NCBI RefSeq assembly: GCF_017874035.1
Contig: NZ_JAGGKV010000019.1
Span: 79,248 to 143,247, forward strand
Source of the DNA: Paenibacillus aceris
Lineage (GTDB): Bacteria > Bacillota > Bacilli > Paenibacillales > NBRC-103111
Length of the DNA stretch: 64,000 nt
Direction: 5' to 3'
A program made the position numbers and the translations under genes. Positions 52,950 to 62,747 of the stretch are shown in pieces (the stretch's first letter is position 1; the number at the start of each line of letters is the position of its first letter). Below the pieces are notes generated by a model, which worked only from the letters and a program-made list of their open reading frames with translations, was not told the origin of the DNA and ran no database searches.

Positions 52950-52969
52950 TTAGTTGCATGCGCAACTAA
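52950..52969. promoter_or_regulatory. Candidate MarR operator upstream of the MarR/MFS operon
   Basis: TTAGTTGC and GCAACTAA flank ATGC, a perfect inverted repeat 80 bp before the MarR start. Confidence 0.65.
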
Positions 52970-52976
52970 TTTTTCG

Positions 52977-53014
52977 CAAAAAAAGCGCCCTTTTCGAATG
53001 TTCGAATAAAGGGC
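52977..53014 (-). terminator. Terminator of the MATE gene
   Basis: GCCCTTT, TTCGA and complementary arms, followed by a run of T on the minus strand. Confidence 0.85.
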
Positions 53015-53031
53015 TTTCCTTGCAGCCGAGC

Positions 53032-54390
53032 TCAGAAAGGAGCGCTCATCGCGCCTGAAGTAACAACTGCTTTCGGCAGCTTTTTCCGCGCCATCCAGCG
53101 CCTTTGAACGAGGAAGCCGCGAATCGCCTCATCAAAAATCATAGCGACATAAACACCATGCAGGAGCCATCCGAATTTGAGTCCGAAGACATATGTCCCG
53201 CCTACAGCGATGATCCACATGATGCCGATGCTCACGTACATGACAAACTTGGTGTCACCGACGGCGTTGAGTGCGTTATTAAGCGGCATATTCCACATTT
53301 TGAGCGGCTGCAAAATCAGGTTCATAGCCATCACACCAACGACGATCGTGATAATCTCATTGTTTTCGGTAAATGCGCCCACGATATGTTTGCCTAATAA
53401 GAATAACAAGAGCGTATTCGCAACCACGACGACTTCGCCCCAAAACAGCGCTTTATATAGGCTGCGATAAGCTTTCTCCATCTGTCCGGCGCCAAATAAA
53501 TGAGCCACCTGAATTTGGACAGCCATGGCAAAGGACCAACCTGCCAGAAAAGAGAAGGACTCCATCGTATTTAAGTAGGTGCGCGCCGTAAGCTGCTCAG
53601 CTCCCATGGTCGCTACCATCGAAAATAGGACAACCTGCGACAACGTCCATGAAGCTGAACTAACGGCCATTGGCAAGCCGACTTTGGCCACTTCTTTTAG
53701 CAAACCGCGATGAAAAACCCGCAGATCCTTCCAACGGATAAGTGTGGAAAATGTTTTGCGGAAAATATAAAAAAGCACGATTAGTGCAATCATACGGCTT
53801 CCCACGGTTGACAGGGATACACCGAAGAGTCCCCATTTGGGCAGCCCGAGCGCTCCGAAAATGAACACATAATTGCCGATAATATGAATGATGTTCATAC
53901 CGACCGCAACAAGCATCGTGCCTTTCGTATTCCCCGTACTGCGAATGATTGTGCTTAGCGTCAAAACAGCCGCCATAACGATCGTTCCGCTGCCCACAAT
54001 CCGAATGTATTGCCTTGTCATCTCATGCAGAGAATCCGGCACATGCAGCAGATAGACGAATAGATCCACACCGAAAAAAAGCAGCAAGGAAACAACGACG
54101 CCCAAGCCCAGGGTCAGTGTGAAAGCCATCGAAGCCACTTTCCTTGCCTCTTCCTCTTTGCCTGCTCCGAGCTTCTGCGAAATGACAATCCCCGCTCCGC
54201 TGGAAATAAGAACGAATAGCATAATGACCGCTTGGAAAAATTGATTGCTGATTCCAACGACCGCGACCGCATCGTCCGAGATCCGGCTCACCATCAAGGT
54301 ATCTGCGGTACCAATCATAAATTGCAAAAATAATTCAATCATTATCGGCCATACAAGCCCGAATAACGTCATTTTCTTAACGGTTTCCAT
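53032..54390 (-). CDS. MATE-family efflux transporter
   Basis: 452 aa with 12 helices in two similar halves. The N-terminal GTADTLMVSRISDDAVAVVGIS and GAGIVISQKLGAGKEEEA are family marks, as is GAGQMEKAYRS in the second half. It exports cationic drugs by Na+ or H+ exchange. AGGA precedes the ATG. No linked regulator. Confidence 0.93.
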   Translation of the reverse strand: METVKKMTLFGLVWPIMIELFLQFMIGTADTLMVSRISDDAVAVVGISNQFFQAVIMLFVLISSGAGIVISQKLGAGKEEEARKVASMAFTLTLGLGVVVSLLLFFGVDLFVYLLHVPDSLHEMTRQYIRIVGSGTIVMAAVLTLSTIIRSTGNTKGTMLVAVGMNIIHIIGNYVFIFGALGLPKWGLFGVSLSTVGSRMIALIVLFYIFRKTFSTLIRWKDLRVFHRGLLKEVAKVGLPMAVSSASWTLSQVVLFSMVATMGAEQLTARTYLNTMESFSFLAGWSFAMAVQIQVAHLFGAGQMEKAYRSLYKALFWGEVVVVANTLLLFLLGKHIVGAFTENNEIITIVVGVMAMNLILQPLKMWNMPLNNALNAVGDTKFVMYVSIGIMWIIAVGGTYVFGLKFGWLLHGVYVAMIFDEAIRGFLVQRRWMARKKLPKAVVTSGAMSAPF

Positions 54391-54495
54391 AACGGTATCC
54401 TGTTCTTCAATTTATTGTGTACACGCGTTCATCATGCACGCATACAATGATTCATTTTAGCAACACTTTTGGAGAAGTCAATGCTTTTTATGCGC

Positions 54496-54519
54496 AAAAA
54501 AAGCCCCTGTGACGGGGCT
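54496..54519 (-). terminator. Terminator of the lactonase gene
   Basis: AGCCCC and GGGGCT with a 6-base loop, T-run on the minus strand. Confidence 0.8.
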
Positions 54520-54602
54520 GGAAATGCATAACGGATACCACAGCGGCAATTCGCCTTTGTATTGGGTCTCACAACTGTTATAAGGTGCAATCAACCTGAA
54601 GC

Positions 54603-55664
54603 CTACAGGAATTTAACGCAAACCGGCTTCGATATGGCCGCCGTTTGCCCGGTTTCCTGCAGCATCCCCGTCTCCGCGTCAACGCGGAATACCGTGATGC
54701 TGTTCGATCCCTGATTCGCCGCAAGCAGGAAATCCCCCTGCGGCGACAGGGCAAAGTTCCGCGGCGTCCGCCCCAGCGTCGCCTGCCAACCCACGACGGA
54801 CAGCTTGCCGCTGTGTCCGTCCACGGCATAAACCGCGACACTGTCATGTCCGCGGTTAGACGCATACACATGCCGGCCATCTCTGGAGAGATGGATGTCC
54901 GCGCATGTGTTTTCGCCGCTGAAGCCTTCCGGCAGCGTCGAAACGCTTTGCAGCGCGGTCAGCGTTCCCGCGCTCGCGTCATAGGCCAGCACCGTCACCG
55001 TGCTGTCCAGCTCATTAATCGCGTACACGTGCCGGCTGTCCGAGCTGTACACCAAGTGCCGCGGGCCTGCGCCCGGCTTCATCGCGGCTTCGCCATGCGG
55101 CTGAAGGGTGCCGCTCTCCGCGTCAATGCGGCTCACCACCAGCCGATCTAGGCCCAGATCGGCTGAAATCGCATACCGATTGTCCGGCGCCGGCACAATC
55201 GAGTGCGCATGCGGGCGTTCCTGGCGATCCGCCCGCGGTCCTAAAGTGCCCTCGTGCTCCACCAACTGCGTGGGCTCGCTCAACTTTCCGTCCGCTTCAA
55301 TCTTAAAGGAAGTCACACTGCCGCTTGAATAATTGGCCACAAATACAGCGCGGTTCGTCTGATCCAGGCTAATGTAACATGGAGCAGAGCCTCCCGTTGG
55401 CTGCTGGTTCAGTTTCGTCAGCTTCCCTGATCCTGCCTCGATCGCATACGCCGCGGCAGAGCCACCGAAGCCGCCTAGATATGAATTTGTCTCACTAACG
55501 GCATACAAGACCGTACGGTCCGCATTCAGCGCAAAGAACGAAGCGTTCTGCAAATCGGTATACCCATCCAACAATGTTACAGCGCCGCTCTGCCGATCAA
55601 GCTTAAATAAGGTAATCCCCGACTTGTTATCTTCATTTGTATAAGAACCTATGTAGCCATACAT
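54603..55664 (-). CDS. Beta-propeller lactonase (6-phosphogluconolactonase-like)
   Basis: About 353 aa of repeating beta blades with SGKL and TLSxDG-like turns. MYGYIGSYTNEDNKSGITLF, PRADRQERPHAHSIVPAPDN and GPRHLVYSSDSRHVYAINEL mark the Pgl/YbhE lactonase family. Start is uncertain: ATG at 55664 or TTG at 55694. It may feed sugar lactones into the pentose phosphate route; the precise substrate is not known. Confidence 0.88.
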   Translation of the reverse strand: MYGYIGSYTNEDNKSGITLFKLDRQSGAVTLLDGYTDLQNASFFALNADRTVLYAVSETNSYLGGFGGSAAAYAIEAGSGKLTKLNQQPTGGSAPCYISLDQTNRAVFVANYSSGSVTSFKIEADGKLSEPTQLVEHEGTLGPRADRQERPHAHSIVPAPDNRYAISADLGLDRLVVSRIDAESGTLQPHGEAAMKPGAGPRHLVYSSDSRHVYAINELDSTVTVLAYDASAGTLTALQSVSTLPEGFSGENTCADIHLSRDGRHVYASNRGHDSVAVYAVDGHSGKLSVVGWQATLGRTPRNFALSPQGDFLLAANQGSNSITVFRVDAETGMLQETGQTAAISKPVCVKFL

Positions 55665-55716
55665 TTCCTTCTGTTCTCCACCTGACACCAGCAATCAGCC
55701 TCCATCTTTCAAATTT

Positions 55717-56364
55717 TTAGTTTGTCGCTTGAGTCCTACGCGACAGCACAGCCGTAATCACCATGGCTATTACCGCACCATAGAGCGCCAGCTCCATATC
55801 ATGGTGCGTATCCCAAGGATCGCCTTGCGTGCCGAGAAATAACGTGCCAATCTCCGGTGCAACAAGCAACGCCACCCACATTTCAATGAGCTCGTAAAAA
55901 GCTCCAAACGCCAATATACTAACGCAAGTCATCACATAAAGCCATCTACGCGTTAACAGCGTCCACGCACTCAAAGCTTCCCTCAGCGGGTAGCCCAGCA
56001 AAAAACCAAAGCTAAAGTGCACCAAACGGTCATAATTATCGCGCTCTGAATGAAAAATCAGCTTCAACCAAACATCCACGATATTCTCGTTATACGAATA
56101 ATGGGCCCCGATCGTATGCAGCGCCAGGAATAAACCAAACAATGCATAAGAAACATTCGAAAAAGCAAACAAACGATAAGTGCTTACTAACACAATAAGC
56201 GCAGCCCAAATCAAAAGATTTTCCAAAACCCAATCAAACCTGCTGTAAGGCTTGACCGCCATCCATATCCACAACCCTGTATAGATGAGAATCATCAAGT
56301 GCAGCGGCCAATTCGCTCTAAAAGATTTGGCATGATTCCGCTTTATGTCCTTTTTCTCATTCAT
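55717..56364 (-). CDS. DUF2238 family membrane protein
   Basis: 215 aa with about six helices. The motif HYSYNENIVDVWLKLIFHSE and ERDNYDRLVHFSFGF are signs of DUF2238 (YjdF-like). Function unknown. GGGGGG lies 6 bases before the ATG. Confidence 0.85.
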   Translation of the reverse strand: MNEKKDIKRNHAKSFRANWPLHLMILIYTGLWIWMAVKPYSRFDWVLENLLIWAALIVLVSTYRLFAFSNVSYALFGLFLALHTIGAHYSYNENIVDVWLKLIFHSERDNYDRLVHFSFGFLLGYPLREALSAWTLLTRRWLYVMTCVSILAFGAFYELIEMWVALLVAPEIGTLFLGTQGDPWDTHHDMELALYGAVIAMVITAVLSRRTQATN

Positions 56365-56484
56365 GGCTAGCCCCCCTAGTCATACTTACAAACTCAGGTT
56401 ACCTCGCCACAGTTTTTTCAAAAAGTACTAAGTTTATGTAGTACCAAAGTTAAACGATTCGTCGTCACTTCGGAATGAGCACGT

Positions 56485-57285
56485 TTATCTGCCAAACAGA
56501 TCATATTTGACTTCCGAGAAATTGTGAAGCATTTGTTCTTCTTTAGCCGTGTTTCCGGTTCTTTTATCAATGACTCTGCGCCATATTTCATTTTCCCGGT
56601 AAGTACGGCCTTCTTTTTCAAGAAAACGGTGATTTCTTTCTTCCACGTGATACGAATATCCCAGTGGTTCATCGCTGTGAACAGAACCTTTCAAATGCTC
56701 ATCCGTCACCCAGAGCCTGAACTGGAACGTCATCTTGGTTGGATTAAATATTCGCAAATCAATGTAATTGTAAAAGACACTCGCCCCGCTGCCAAAAGGT
56801 AATACCCGGTGATCATCCGGAAACGGATCAAAGCTGTGATGATGCCGCTCTACCACCTGAAGAGGCGTATGCAGCGCCATCCAAAACAGCAGATTGCCGA
56901 GCTGGCAAATCCCGCCTCCGACGCCTCGTTTCACACCGCCTTGCGAAAGCAGCAAGCCTTCGATGTAGCCTTTAGCCGACGTTGTTTTGCCGACCAATTT
57001 CCAGAAGGAAAAGGTTTCTCCTGGTCGAATCATTATGCCATCCATACGAGCAACGCTGAGACGTAAATTCGTTATTTTGTTTTCTTGCAATTGAGGGTCG
57101 GAAGAGCCTAGTTTTCTCCGCAGTAAGGATTGATGCTTTTTGCACACATAAGGAAGTGAATATAACGCTCTACGCTTGGCATAAGCAATCGACGGATTCA
57201 AATCAATGATATGCCGCATCATTCTCAATTGGGCAATTCGCAGACGATACAGTACCGGGAACATGCTGAGCAGCTTTTGCTTCAT
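56485..57285 (-). CDS. VanW-family protein
   Basis: About 266 aa, typical for the short VanW type. The core IMIRPGETFSFWKLVGKTT and GGVKRGVGGGICQLGNLLFW is the VanW signature, with HHHSFDPFPDDHRVLPFGSGA following. It occurs in glycopeptide resistance loci but its activity is unknown; no other van gene is here. ATG at 57285 has GGAAGG 8 bases upstream. Confidence 0.9.
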   Translation of the reverse strand: MKQKLLSMFPVLYRLRIAQLRMMRHIIDLNPSIAYAKRRALYSLPYVCKKHQSLLRRKLGSSDPQLQENKITNLRLSVARMDGIMIRPGETFSFWKLVGKTTSAKGYIEGLLLSQGGVKRGVGGGICQLGNLLFWMALHTPLQVVERHHHSFDPFPDDHRVLPFGSGASVFYNYIDLRIFNPTKMTFQFRLWVTDEHLKGSVHSDEPLGYSYHVEERNHRFLEKEGRTYRENEIWRRVIDKRTGNTAKEEQMLHNFSEVKYDLFGR

Positions 57286-57389
57286 CCTTTGCACCTTCCT
57301 TTTTCACCAAAAAATGGAATCATCTAACGATTTCACTATTAAAGATGCTCCTTCCAGCAATTTGGTTCAATGGCAAAAGGAATTTTTTA

Positions 57390-59831
57390 CTATGGACGAA
57401 GCTGGTAAAGCTTTGGTACTACCCGAACGTCTTCAAAAGCTTTTAAAATCTGATTCGGATAAGCTTCAAGCTCGGACAGCGTCGCAATCAGAAAAGCAGG
57501 AGCCCCACTTCCGGACTCTACTGATATTGCTCTTGCTTGTTCCAAAGTTAGGTAAGAGAAGCGCCCCCAAGGCGTCGCACCTGCGCCTGCAGCAGGGTCA
57601 ATCCAATAAGGAATTTGCAAGCCGTGGAACCAGGCCGTTTTGAGCACTTGCTCCGCAAATGTCCCCGTCCCGTACAGGATCAAAGAACGAATGCCGTCCT
57701 TTTTAACCCTTAGAATCGTATCGAAAATCATGGCCTGGCTGCCAAAGCTATCTCCAAACCGCAAATAATAATGATACAAATAGTACGGAAAGCGTCTGGT
57801 CGCCATGCCTTGAGGCCAATTCACATTCAATACCGACGGTGCATAATTACAGCTGTTCAAAAAAGCTTCCGGCCCTGCCAAGTACCATTCCTCGGCCACA
57901 ACTCCGCAAATCGGGGCTATGTACTCCGTGCAGAAATTGTCCTGATGCGTTAAATCCCCCAAAGTTCTCGCCTCTTCCGGCTTCGGCATAACCAGAACGC
58001 GGTGCAGCGGCTTGCTCCACTCTTCAAGCTGCTTGGATGCTCTTGTTAGCCGTCCTTCTTTTTGCAGAAGCAGATAGGTATAGTAGCTTTGGAAGGCAAT
58101 CGCTCCCTTTTGGCAGGCTTGTTTTCCTGCATATTCTTCATCCGTTCTGTGCAGCTGCGCTTGTACCGGGATCATTCGCCCAGACTCCTCTTCCACATAT
58201 CGAAGCGTTGAGCCGAAGCCGCCCATCATCAGCTCCTCCAAGAAAGCCGGCGTCCTCGCGATCCGTTTGCCCGCTTCGCTTCCGCCACTGCCAGAACGCA
58301 GCATACTGCGTATATCCATGCCATGGAGTCGGAGTTCATCCAACCGATTCGTGCCGACGGCGAGCAAATGTGTCATTTGCGGCTGCAATCCCGCAAGGCT
58401 CACGATCTTTTCCAATGCCCCCTGAATCGTTCCCTGAAATCCGATATCAACCGTCACTAACCGCTCCGGCGCGCCGAATTCTTGCCTCAAATAGCCTACA
58501 AATAGCTGCCTATGCCGCTCGATGGATGCTAAGAGTTTTCTTTGCACGGAGTCACTAAGCAGATAACTGCGCAGGAGGTCAAAAATGGTTTGGCCACTAT
58601 CCCCGGAAATGTGCCTGCATGCTTCGATCGGTTCCGCCAGATAGGCTTTCAACTGCTCTTCTTCCACGCCGATATCAAGGACCTCGAAAAGCTCCCCCAT
58701 TTTCAAACCATGGATTCCTAACAGATATGCTAGCTCCGCTTCTCCAAAACGCTCCAGTCCCGCCATAAATGTCGCTTGTCTGGACACATAAACAGGCTTT
58801 ATCTGAAGCTCCACACCTCTTAGCTGTGCAGCATGCTCAAGCATCGGAGCCAGCAAATACGCTTCTCTCATCAGCGGATTCACGCAGGTAATGCCTTCTT
58901 GAACGCATATGTCTAGCACCCACTCACACAAAGTGTGCAAAAATGGCCCTATCACATCACTCCCAAATTGATATAACATGCGTTCCTTTTCCCCGTAACC
59001 AATCGTCAAATCTGTGGCTGCAGCCAGTTTCCGCAGTGACTTCCATTCCGGCAGCACATCCCCATGCCTCACAAATTCCCAGTGATGCAAGCTATCGAAA
59101 TGCTCGGGAACGACAGGATAGTGCAGTCCTCTAACACCCGCTTTCGCTGCTCCCTCCACATCTGCGGCCACATTGTCGCCAATGTGCACGATCGCCGATG
59201 CGTCAATCTGCGGGTACAACTCTTTGAGCCTGGCAAACAGATGTCCTGATGACTTGCCCTCATGTTCTTCCGAGGAAACGAGCAGCGTGTCCACACTGGA
59301 CAGATCCAGACCTGCGGATGCAAGAATTTGCCTGATCCTATCTGACGACAAATACATATCCGATAGCAGCGCCACCGGAATCTGCTCTTTTTTACAAGCA
59401 TACAACAAGGAAGCTACATGCGGGTTCAGATAACAAACTTCCGCCTCGATTTCCACTTCCAACTGAACCAACTTATCCCTGCTCACAATGGATTCCGGCA
59501 TCTCGTCATAAATCAGCTCCAGCGTGACTTCGCCGAAGCCCGTCCGTGCGGCTTGCCGTTCGCGCGCTTTGTACTCGGCACGGATGCGCATTTCTTTGAA
59601 TGCTGCTGGCGTTACCGAGGCTTTCAGACAATCCCTCTGATGCGCTTGCTCAGCAATTTGGATAAAAACATCGGACGGATTCGCGCAAGTCCGAAATAAA
59701 AGTGTATCGAAAATGTCCAAACTTAACAGTCCAACATCCTGCAGTTTTCCAACTAAGACGCTCAGATAACGATCCTGTTTCCATAAAAGCAGATCGGCTG
59801 AGCTAATCGGGGTATGCGGTACCTTTAGCAT
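57390..59831 (-). CDS. Large HAD-superfamily protein (COG5610-like), surface-glycan context
   Basis: 813 aa. Residues about 35-230 are an HAD-like hydrolase: SLDIFDTLLFR (motif I), ALLSDMYLSS (motif II), and VHIGDNVAADVEGAAKAG (motif IV). The middle 250-600 is unrecognised. Near residue 755 LYGTGTFAEQVLKTAWFHGL looks like a nucleotide-binding Rossmann start. Relatives lie next to glycosyltransferases of surface polysaccharides. AGGAGG is before the ATG. It faces away from the GT2 gene at 59941, separated by 109 bp. Confidence 0.82.
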   Translation of the reverse strand: MLKVPHTPISSADLLLWKQDRYLSVLVGKLQDVGLLSLDIFDTLLFRTCANPSDVFIQIAEQAHQRDCLKASVTPAAFKEMRIRAEYKARERQAARTGFGEVTLELIYDEMPESIVSRDKLVQLEVEIEAEVCYLNPHVASLLYACKKEQIPVALLSDMYLSSDRIRQILASAGLDLSSVDTLLVSSEEHEGKSSGHLFARLKELYPQIDASAIVHIGDNVAADVEGAAKAGVRGLHYPVVPEHFDSLHHWEFVRHGDVLPEWKSLRKLAAATDLTIGYGEKERMLYQFGSDVIGPFLHTLCEWVLDICVQEGITCVNPLMREAYLLAPMLEHAAQLRGVELQIKPVYVSRQATFMAGLERFGEAELAYLLGIHGLKMGELFEVLDIGVEEEQLKAYLAEPIEACRHISGDSGQTIFDLLRSYLLSDSVQRKLLASIERHRQLFVGYLRQEFGAPERLVTVDIGFQGTIQGALEKIVSLAGLQPQMTHLLAVGTNRLDELRLHGMDIRSMLRSGSGGSEAGKRIARTPAFLEELMMGGFGSTLRYVEEESGRMIPVQAQLHRTDEEYAGKQACQKGAIAFQSYYTYLLLQKEGRLTRASKQLEEWSKPLHRVLVMPKPEEARTLGDLTHQDNFCTEYIAPICGVVAEEWYLAGPEAFLNSCNYAPSVLNVNWPQGMATRRFPYYLYHYYLRFGDSFGSQAMIFDTILRVKKDGIRSLILYGTGTFAEQVLKTAWFHGLQIPYWIDPAAGAGATPWGRFSYLTLEQARAISVESGSGAPAFLIATLSELEAYPNQILKAFEDVRVVPKLYQLRP

Positions 59832-59940
59832 CTAGAGCCTCCTTCGTGTTTGGCGCAAGTTAACACTTGCACGAATGTATTTGAGAAGTATGACTAATTT
59901 GAGGTAAGCTTAATCTATGATAAATCGGAGGTGCTTCCTG

Positions 59941-60756
59941 TTGTCTGACCAACCCTTGGTGTCCATTATTATTCCAACGTATAATCGCCGAATCGAGCTC
60001 GCTGAGCTCGCAGAATCATTATACCGCCAAACGTACAAAAACTTGCAAATCATTATCGTCAACGATGCTGGTCCTTCGGTAGATTTCATTCAGGATCTAT
60101 ATCCTGAGCTCGCCATCCAGATCGTGAATATGCCGCAAAACCTCAAGCACGTTCACGCTCGAAACCGCGGCCTGCAAGAGGTGAAAGGCGATTACATCAT
60201 GCTGTGCGATGATGACGATTTGCTGCTTCCCATCCATATTGAGCGCATGCTGCAAGAAATTGAAGGCTATGATCTCGTCTATCCAGACGTCGAAATCTTC
60301 GATTATGTATATGAAAATAATGCCCGCTCCATCACGAACCGGTTCATTTTTGCTTATGAATTCGATGTGCCTGCGATGCGCAGGTTCTCGACCTTTTTCT
60401 CTTCCGGCTGCATTTTCCGCCCCGGGCTGATTGATGCTCTAGGGCTTTTTGACACCGAAGTATTCCATTATTGGGACTGGGATTTCTTCTTAAGGGCCGC
60501 CGAGAATTTCCGCGTAAAGCGTGCGCCGATTGCCAGCGTCCTCTATGCTTTTGCGCAGCAGGGCACCAGCAATATGTCAGGGCAGCTAGACAATATGCGC
60601 CCCTTTTTGGACATGCTTTCCGCTAAGCACGGACTCGGCGATTTGCCAACCAAAAACTTCTTCCTCCTGCTGGAGGAGCCGGAAGTCAAAGAGCGTCAAG
60701 CCAAGACCGAAATCATCTGGGACGGCGAACCGATCCGCTCGCGTCTATTCAAATAA
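59941..60756 (+). CDS. Glycosyltransferase family 2
   Basis: 271 aa, GT-A fold. PLVSIIIPTYNRRIELAELA, IIIVNDAG, MLCDDDDLLLP (DxD metal site) and HYWDWDFFLRAAENF are typical. TTG at 59941 is preceded by GGAGGTG and 7 bases; ATG at 59917 is too early. The 3' end overlaps the AraC gene by 12 bp, tail to tail. It probably adds a sugar to a surface polymer, with the HAD-type protein next door. Confidence 0.9.
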   Translation: MSDQPLVSIIIPTYNRRIELAELAESLYRQTYKNLQIIIVNDAGPSVDFIQDLYPELAIQIVNMPQNLKHVHARNRGLQEVKGDYIMLCDDDDLLLPIHIERMLQEIEGYDLVYPDVEIFDYVYENNARSITNRFIFAYEFDVPAMRRFSTFFSSGCIFRPGLIDALGLFDTEVFHYWDWDFFLRAAENFRVKRAPIASVLYAFAQQGTSNMSGQLDNMRPFLDMLSAKHGLGDLPTKNFFLLLEEPEVKERQAKTEIIWDGEPIRSRLFK

Positions 60757-61590
60757 GCCTTTGCCATACAAGCTTCGAAACTCGCTCGGCGTCATCCCTT
60801 CATGCTCCTGAAAGCGCTGGTTAAAATAGCTCGCGCTGGCATAACCGGCTTGGATAGCGATCTCCTTGACCGGCATGTTTTCCTTCTCGATCAGGCGCTG
60901 CTTCGCGAATTGAATGCGGCATAGGGTAATGAAAGAGAGCGGCGTCATCGAAGTCGCTTTGCGAAACAATTTGCAGAAATAGTACGTGCTTACGCCTGTG
61001 AGCTCCGCCCATTCTTCCAGAATGAACGGTTCGCAGGCTTTTTGCTGCATGGTGGGAAGTATAGCCAGGATCCGGTCCACGGATTCCATACCGCGATTTC
61101 CCGTTAGCGGCGCGGCATAGCTCATGAATTCACTCAAAATCTTGTATGTTAAGGTCGAGAGATTCGTCTGCCTTAAAATGCCGTTATTCTCAGCTTCGAG
61201 CAGAAGCTCATGAAAGGCCTCCTCGAGCTCCATCCATCTTTTTAACGTCCACAAGGTGCGCAGAAACCCTTTTTCCAACATAAACTCTTTCAGATGATTT
61301 CCATAAAAATGTACCCAACGGACGTTCCACGGATCATCCTTGGATGAATAGTAACGCTGCTCTTGCATCGGAACATACAGAAAGGCATCGCCTTTTTGAA
61401 GGGTGTGCTGCTCCCCTTCGATCTCCACATAGCCTTTGCCTGAAACAATAAAATGAATGCTGTACGTCTCATAGTAGCCTTCTTGCCTATAAACGACATG
61501 GCCTGGATGGTCCGTGTACCAGCCGATGGATTCAGGAAAAATGAAATAAGAAGCTTGCTGTAATCTCGGCAGCATCACTTGTCTCTGCAT
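60745..61590 (-). CDS. AraC-family transcriptional regulator with cupin sensor
   Basis: About 281 aa. N-terminal cupin: HFIVSGKGYVEIEGEQHTLQKGDAFLYVP. C-terminal HTH pair: WAELTGVSTYYFCKLFRKAT and AIQAGYASASYFNQRFQEHEGMTPSEFR. ATG at 61590 has AGGAGG 8 bases upstream. Divergent from the oxidoreductase gene at 61724, likely its target. Confidence 0.92.
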   Translation of the reverse strand: MQRQVMLPRLQQASYFIFPESIGWYTDHPGHVVYRQEGYYETYSIHFIVSGKGYVEIEGEQHTLQKGDAFLYVPMQEQRYYSSKDDPWNVRWVHFYGNHLKEFMLEKGFLRTLWTLKRWMELEEAFHELLLEAENNGILRQTNLSTLTYKILSEFMSYAAPLTGNRGMESVDRILAILPTMQQKACEPFILEEWAELTGVSTYYFCKLFRKATSMTPLSFITLCRIQFAKQRLIEKENMPVKEIAIQAGYASASYFNQRFQEHEGMTPSEFRSLYGKGLFE

Positions 61591-61723
61591 CGTTCGCGCC
61601 TCCTGTTCTAATGACAATATTCCGATATCAGATGCAATATATTATCATATTCATTTTAAATAACTCGTTTTATAATAACAATATAACGCTATCAAATATT
61701 TTTCTATAAGGAGATATGCTCTC

Positions 61724-62719
61724 ATGACTAAGCTTCGTTGGGGAATTTTAGGTTGTGCCGGGATTGCAATAAGGGCGTGTATTCCGGGAATTGTGCAGTC
61801 AAAAACGGGAATTGTAAGCGCTATAGCCAGCCGTAGTTTACAAAAATCTCAGGAAGTTGCGGAAAAGCTCGGCATTCCAACCGCCTATGGCAGTTACGAG
61901 GAATTAATTGCGGATCCGAATATCGACGCGTTGTACATCCCTCTGCCTAACCATCTACATAAGGAATGGACCATTCGCGCTGCTGCTGCCGGAAAGCATG
62001 TGCTTTGTGAAAAACCTGCTGCGTTGACAGCTACCGAAGCAGAAGAAATGGTAGCAGCCTGCGAGCAGGCCGGCGTACAATTCGCGGAAGCGTTCATGTA
62101 CAGACATCATCCACGCTACCAGCGGATCAAAGAGATCATTGCGTCCGGGGAAATCGGCGACATTCGCGGTATCCATGGCGCCTTCACGTTCAGTAACCCA
62201 GGCGACAGCAAAAATGTTCGCTTCAAGCGTGAGTGGGGCGGCGGTTCTCTCTATGACGTTGGCTGCTATCCGATCAGCGCAGCAAGAATGATTCTGGGCC
62301 GGGAGCCTGAAGCGGTTACGACGCACGCATTCTTCTCCCCAGAGCATGATGATGTCGATATGATGATGTCAGGCTTGGTCGAATTCAGCGGCAATGTATC
62401 GCTGACGTTTGACTGCGGCATGTGGGCCGGTTTCCGCAATACACTTGAAATCGTTTGTGCCAAAGGGCGTATTGAAATCCCTTCCGCCTTTGTAACCCCA
62501 ACGGAGGAGTCCAGTCAGTTCATCGTCCATGTCGGCAATGAGCGTCGGGTAGAAACCGTTCCTTTCCTTAACCAATATGCGTTAGAGGTTGACGACTTGG
62601 CTTATGCCGCTTGGGGCGAGAAGCAGCCGAACTTTCCTGCAAGCGACGCCACTCTTAACATGAAAGTACTTGATGCTTGTCTGGAATCAGCAAGAAAGCG
62701 TTCCCGAATTGTTTTGTAA
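61724..62719 (+). CDS. Gfo/Idh/MocA-family oxidoreductase
   Basis: 331 aa. NAD-binding LRWGILGCAGIAIRACIPGI and the EKP motif (HVLCEKPAALTATEAEEMV) are intact; substrate domain GGGSLYDVGCYPISAARM. AGGAGATATGCTCTC precedes the ATG. Such enzymes oxidise or reduce sugars; the pairing with an aldo/keto reductase suggests sugar interconversion. Confidence 0.93.
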   Translation: MTKLRWGILGCAGIAIRACIPGIVQSKTGIVSAIASRSLQKSQEVAEKLGIPTAYGSYEELIADPNIDALYIPLPNHLHKEWTIRAAAAGKHVLCEKPAALTATEAEEMVAACEQAGVQFAEAFMYRHHPRYQRIKEIIASGEIGDIRGIHGAFTFSNPGDSKNVRFKREWGGGSLYDVGCYPISAARMILGREPEAVTTHAFFSPEHDDVDMMMSGLVEFSGNVSLTFDCGMWAGFRNTLEIVCAKGRIEIPSAFVTPTEESSQFIVHVGNERRVETVPFLNQYALEVDDLAYAAWGEKQPNFPASDATLNMKVLDACLESARKRSRIVL

Positions 62720-62747
62720 CAACTAACCTATCATGCGAAAGGCTGGG

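Noticed and set aside
54645..55151. Long plus-strand open frame of 168 aa
   Set aside because: It is the complement of the GC-rich lactonase gene and has no recognisable domain.
56485..57285. VanW gene as part of a vancomycin resistance cluster
   Set aside because: No vanH, vanA-type ligase, vanX or vanRS genes in the window; isolated VanW proteins are common in Firmicutes.
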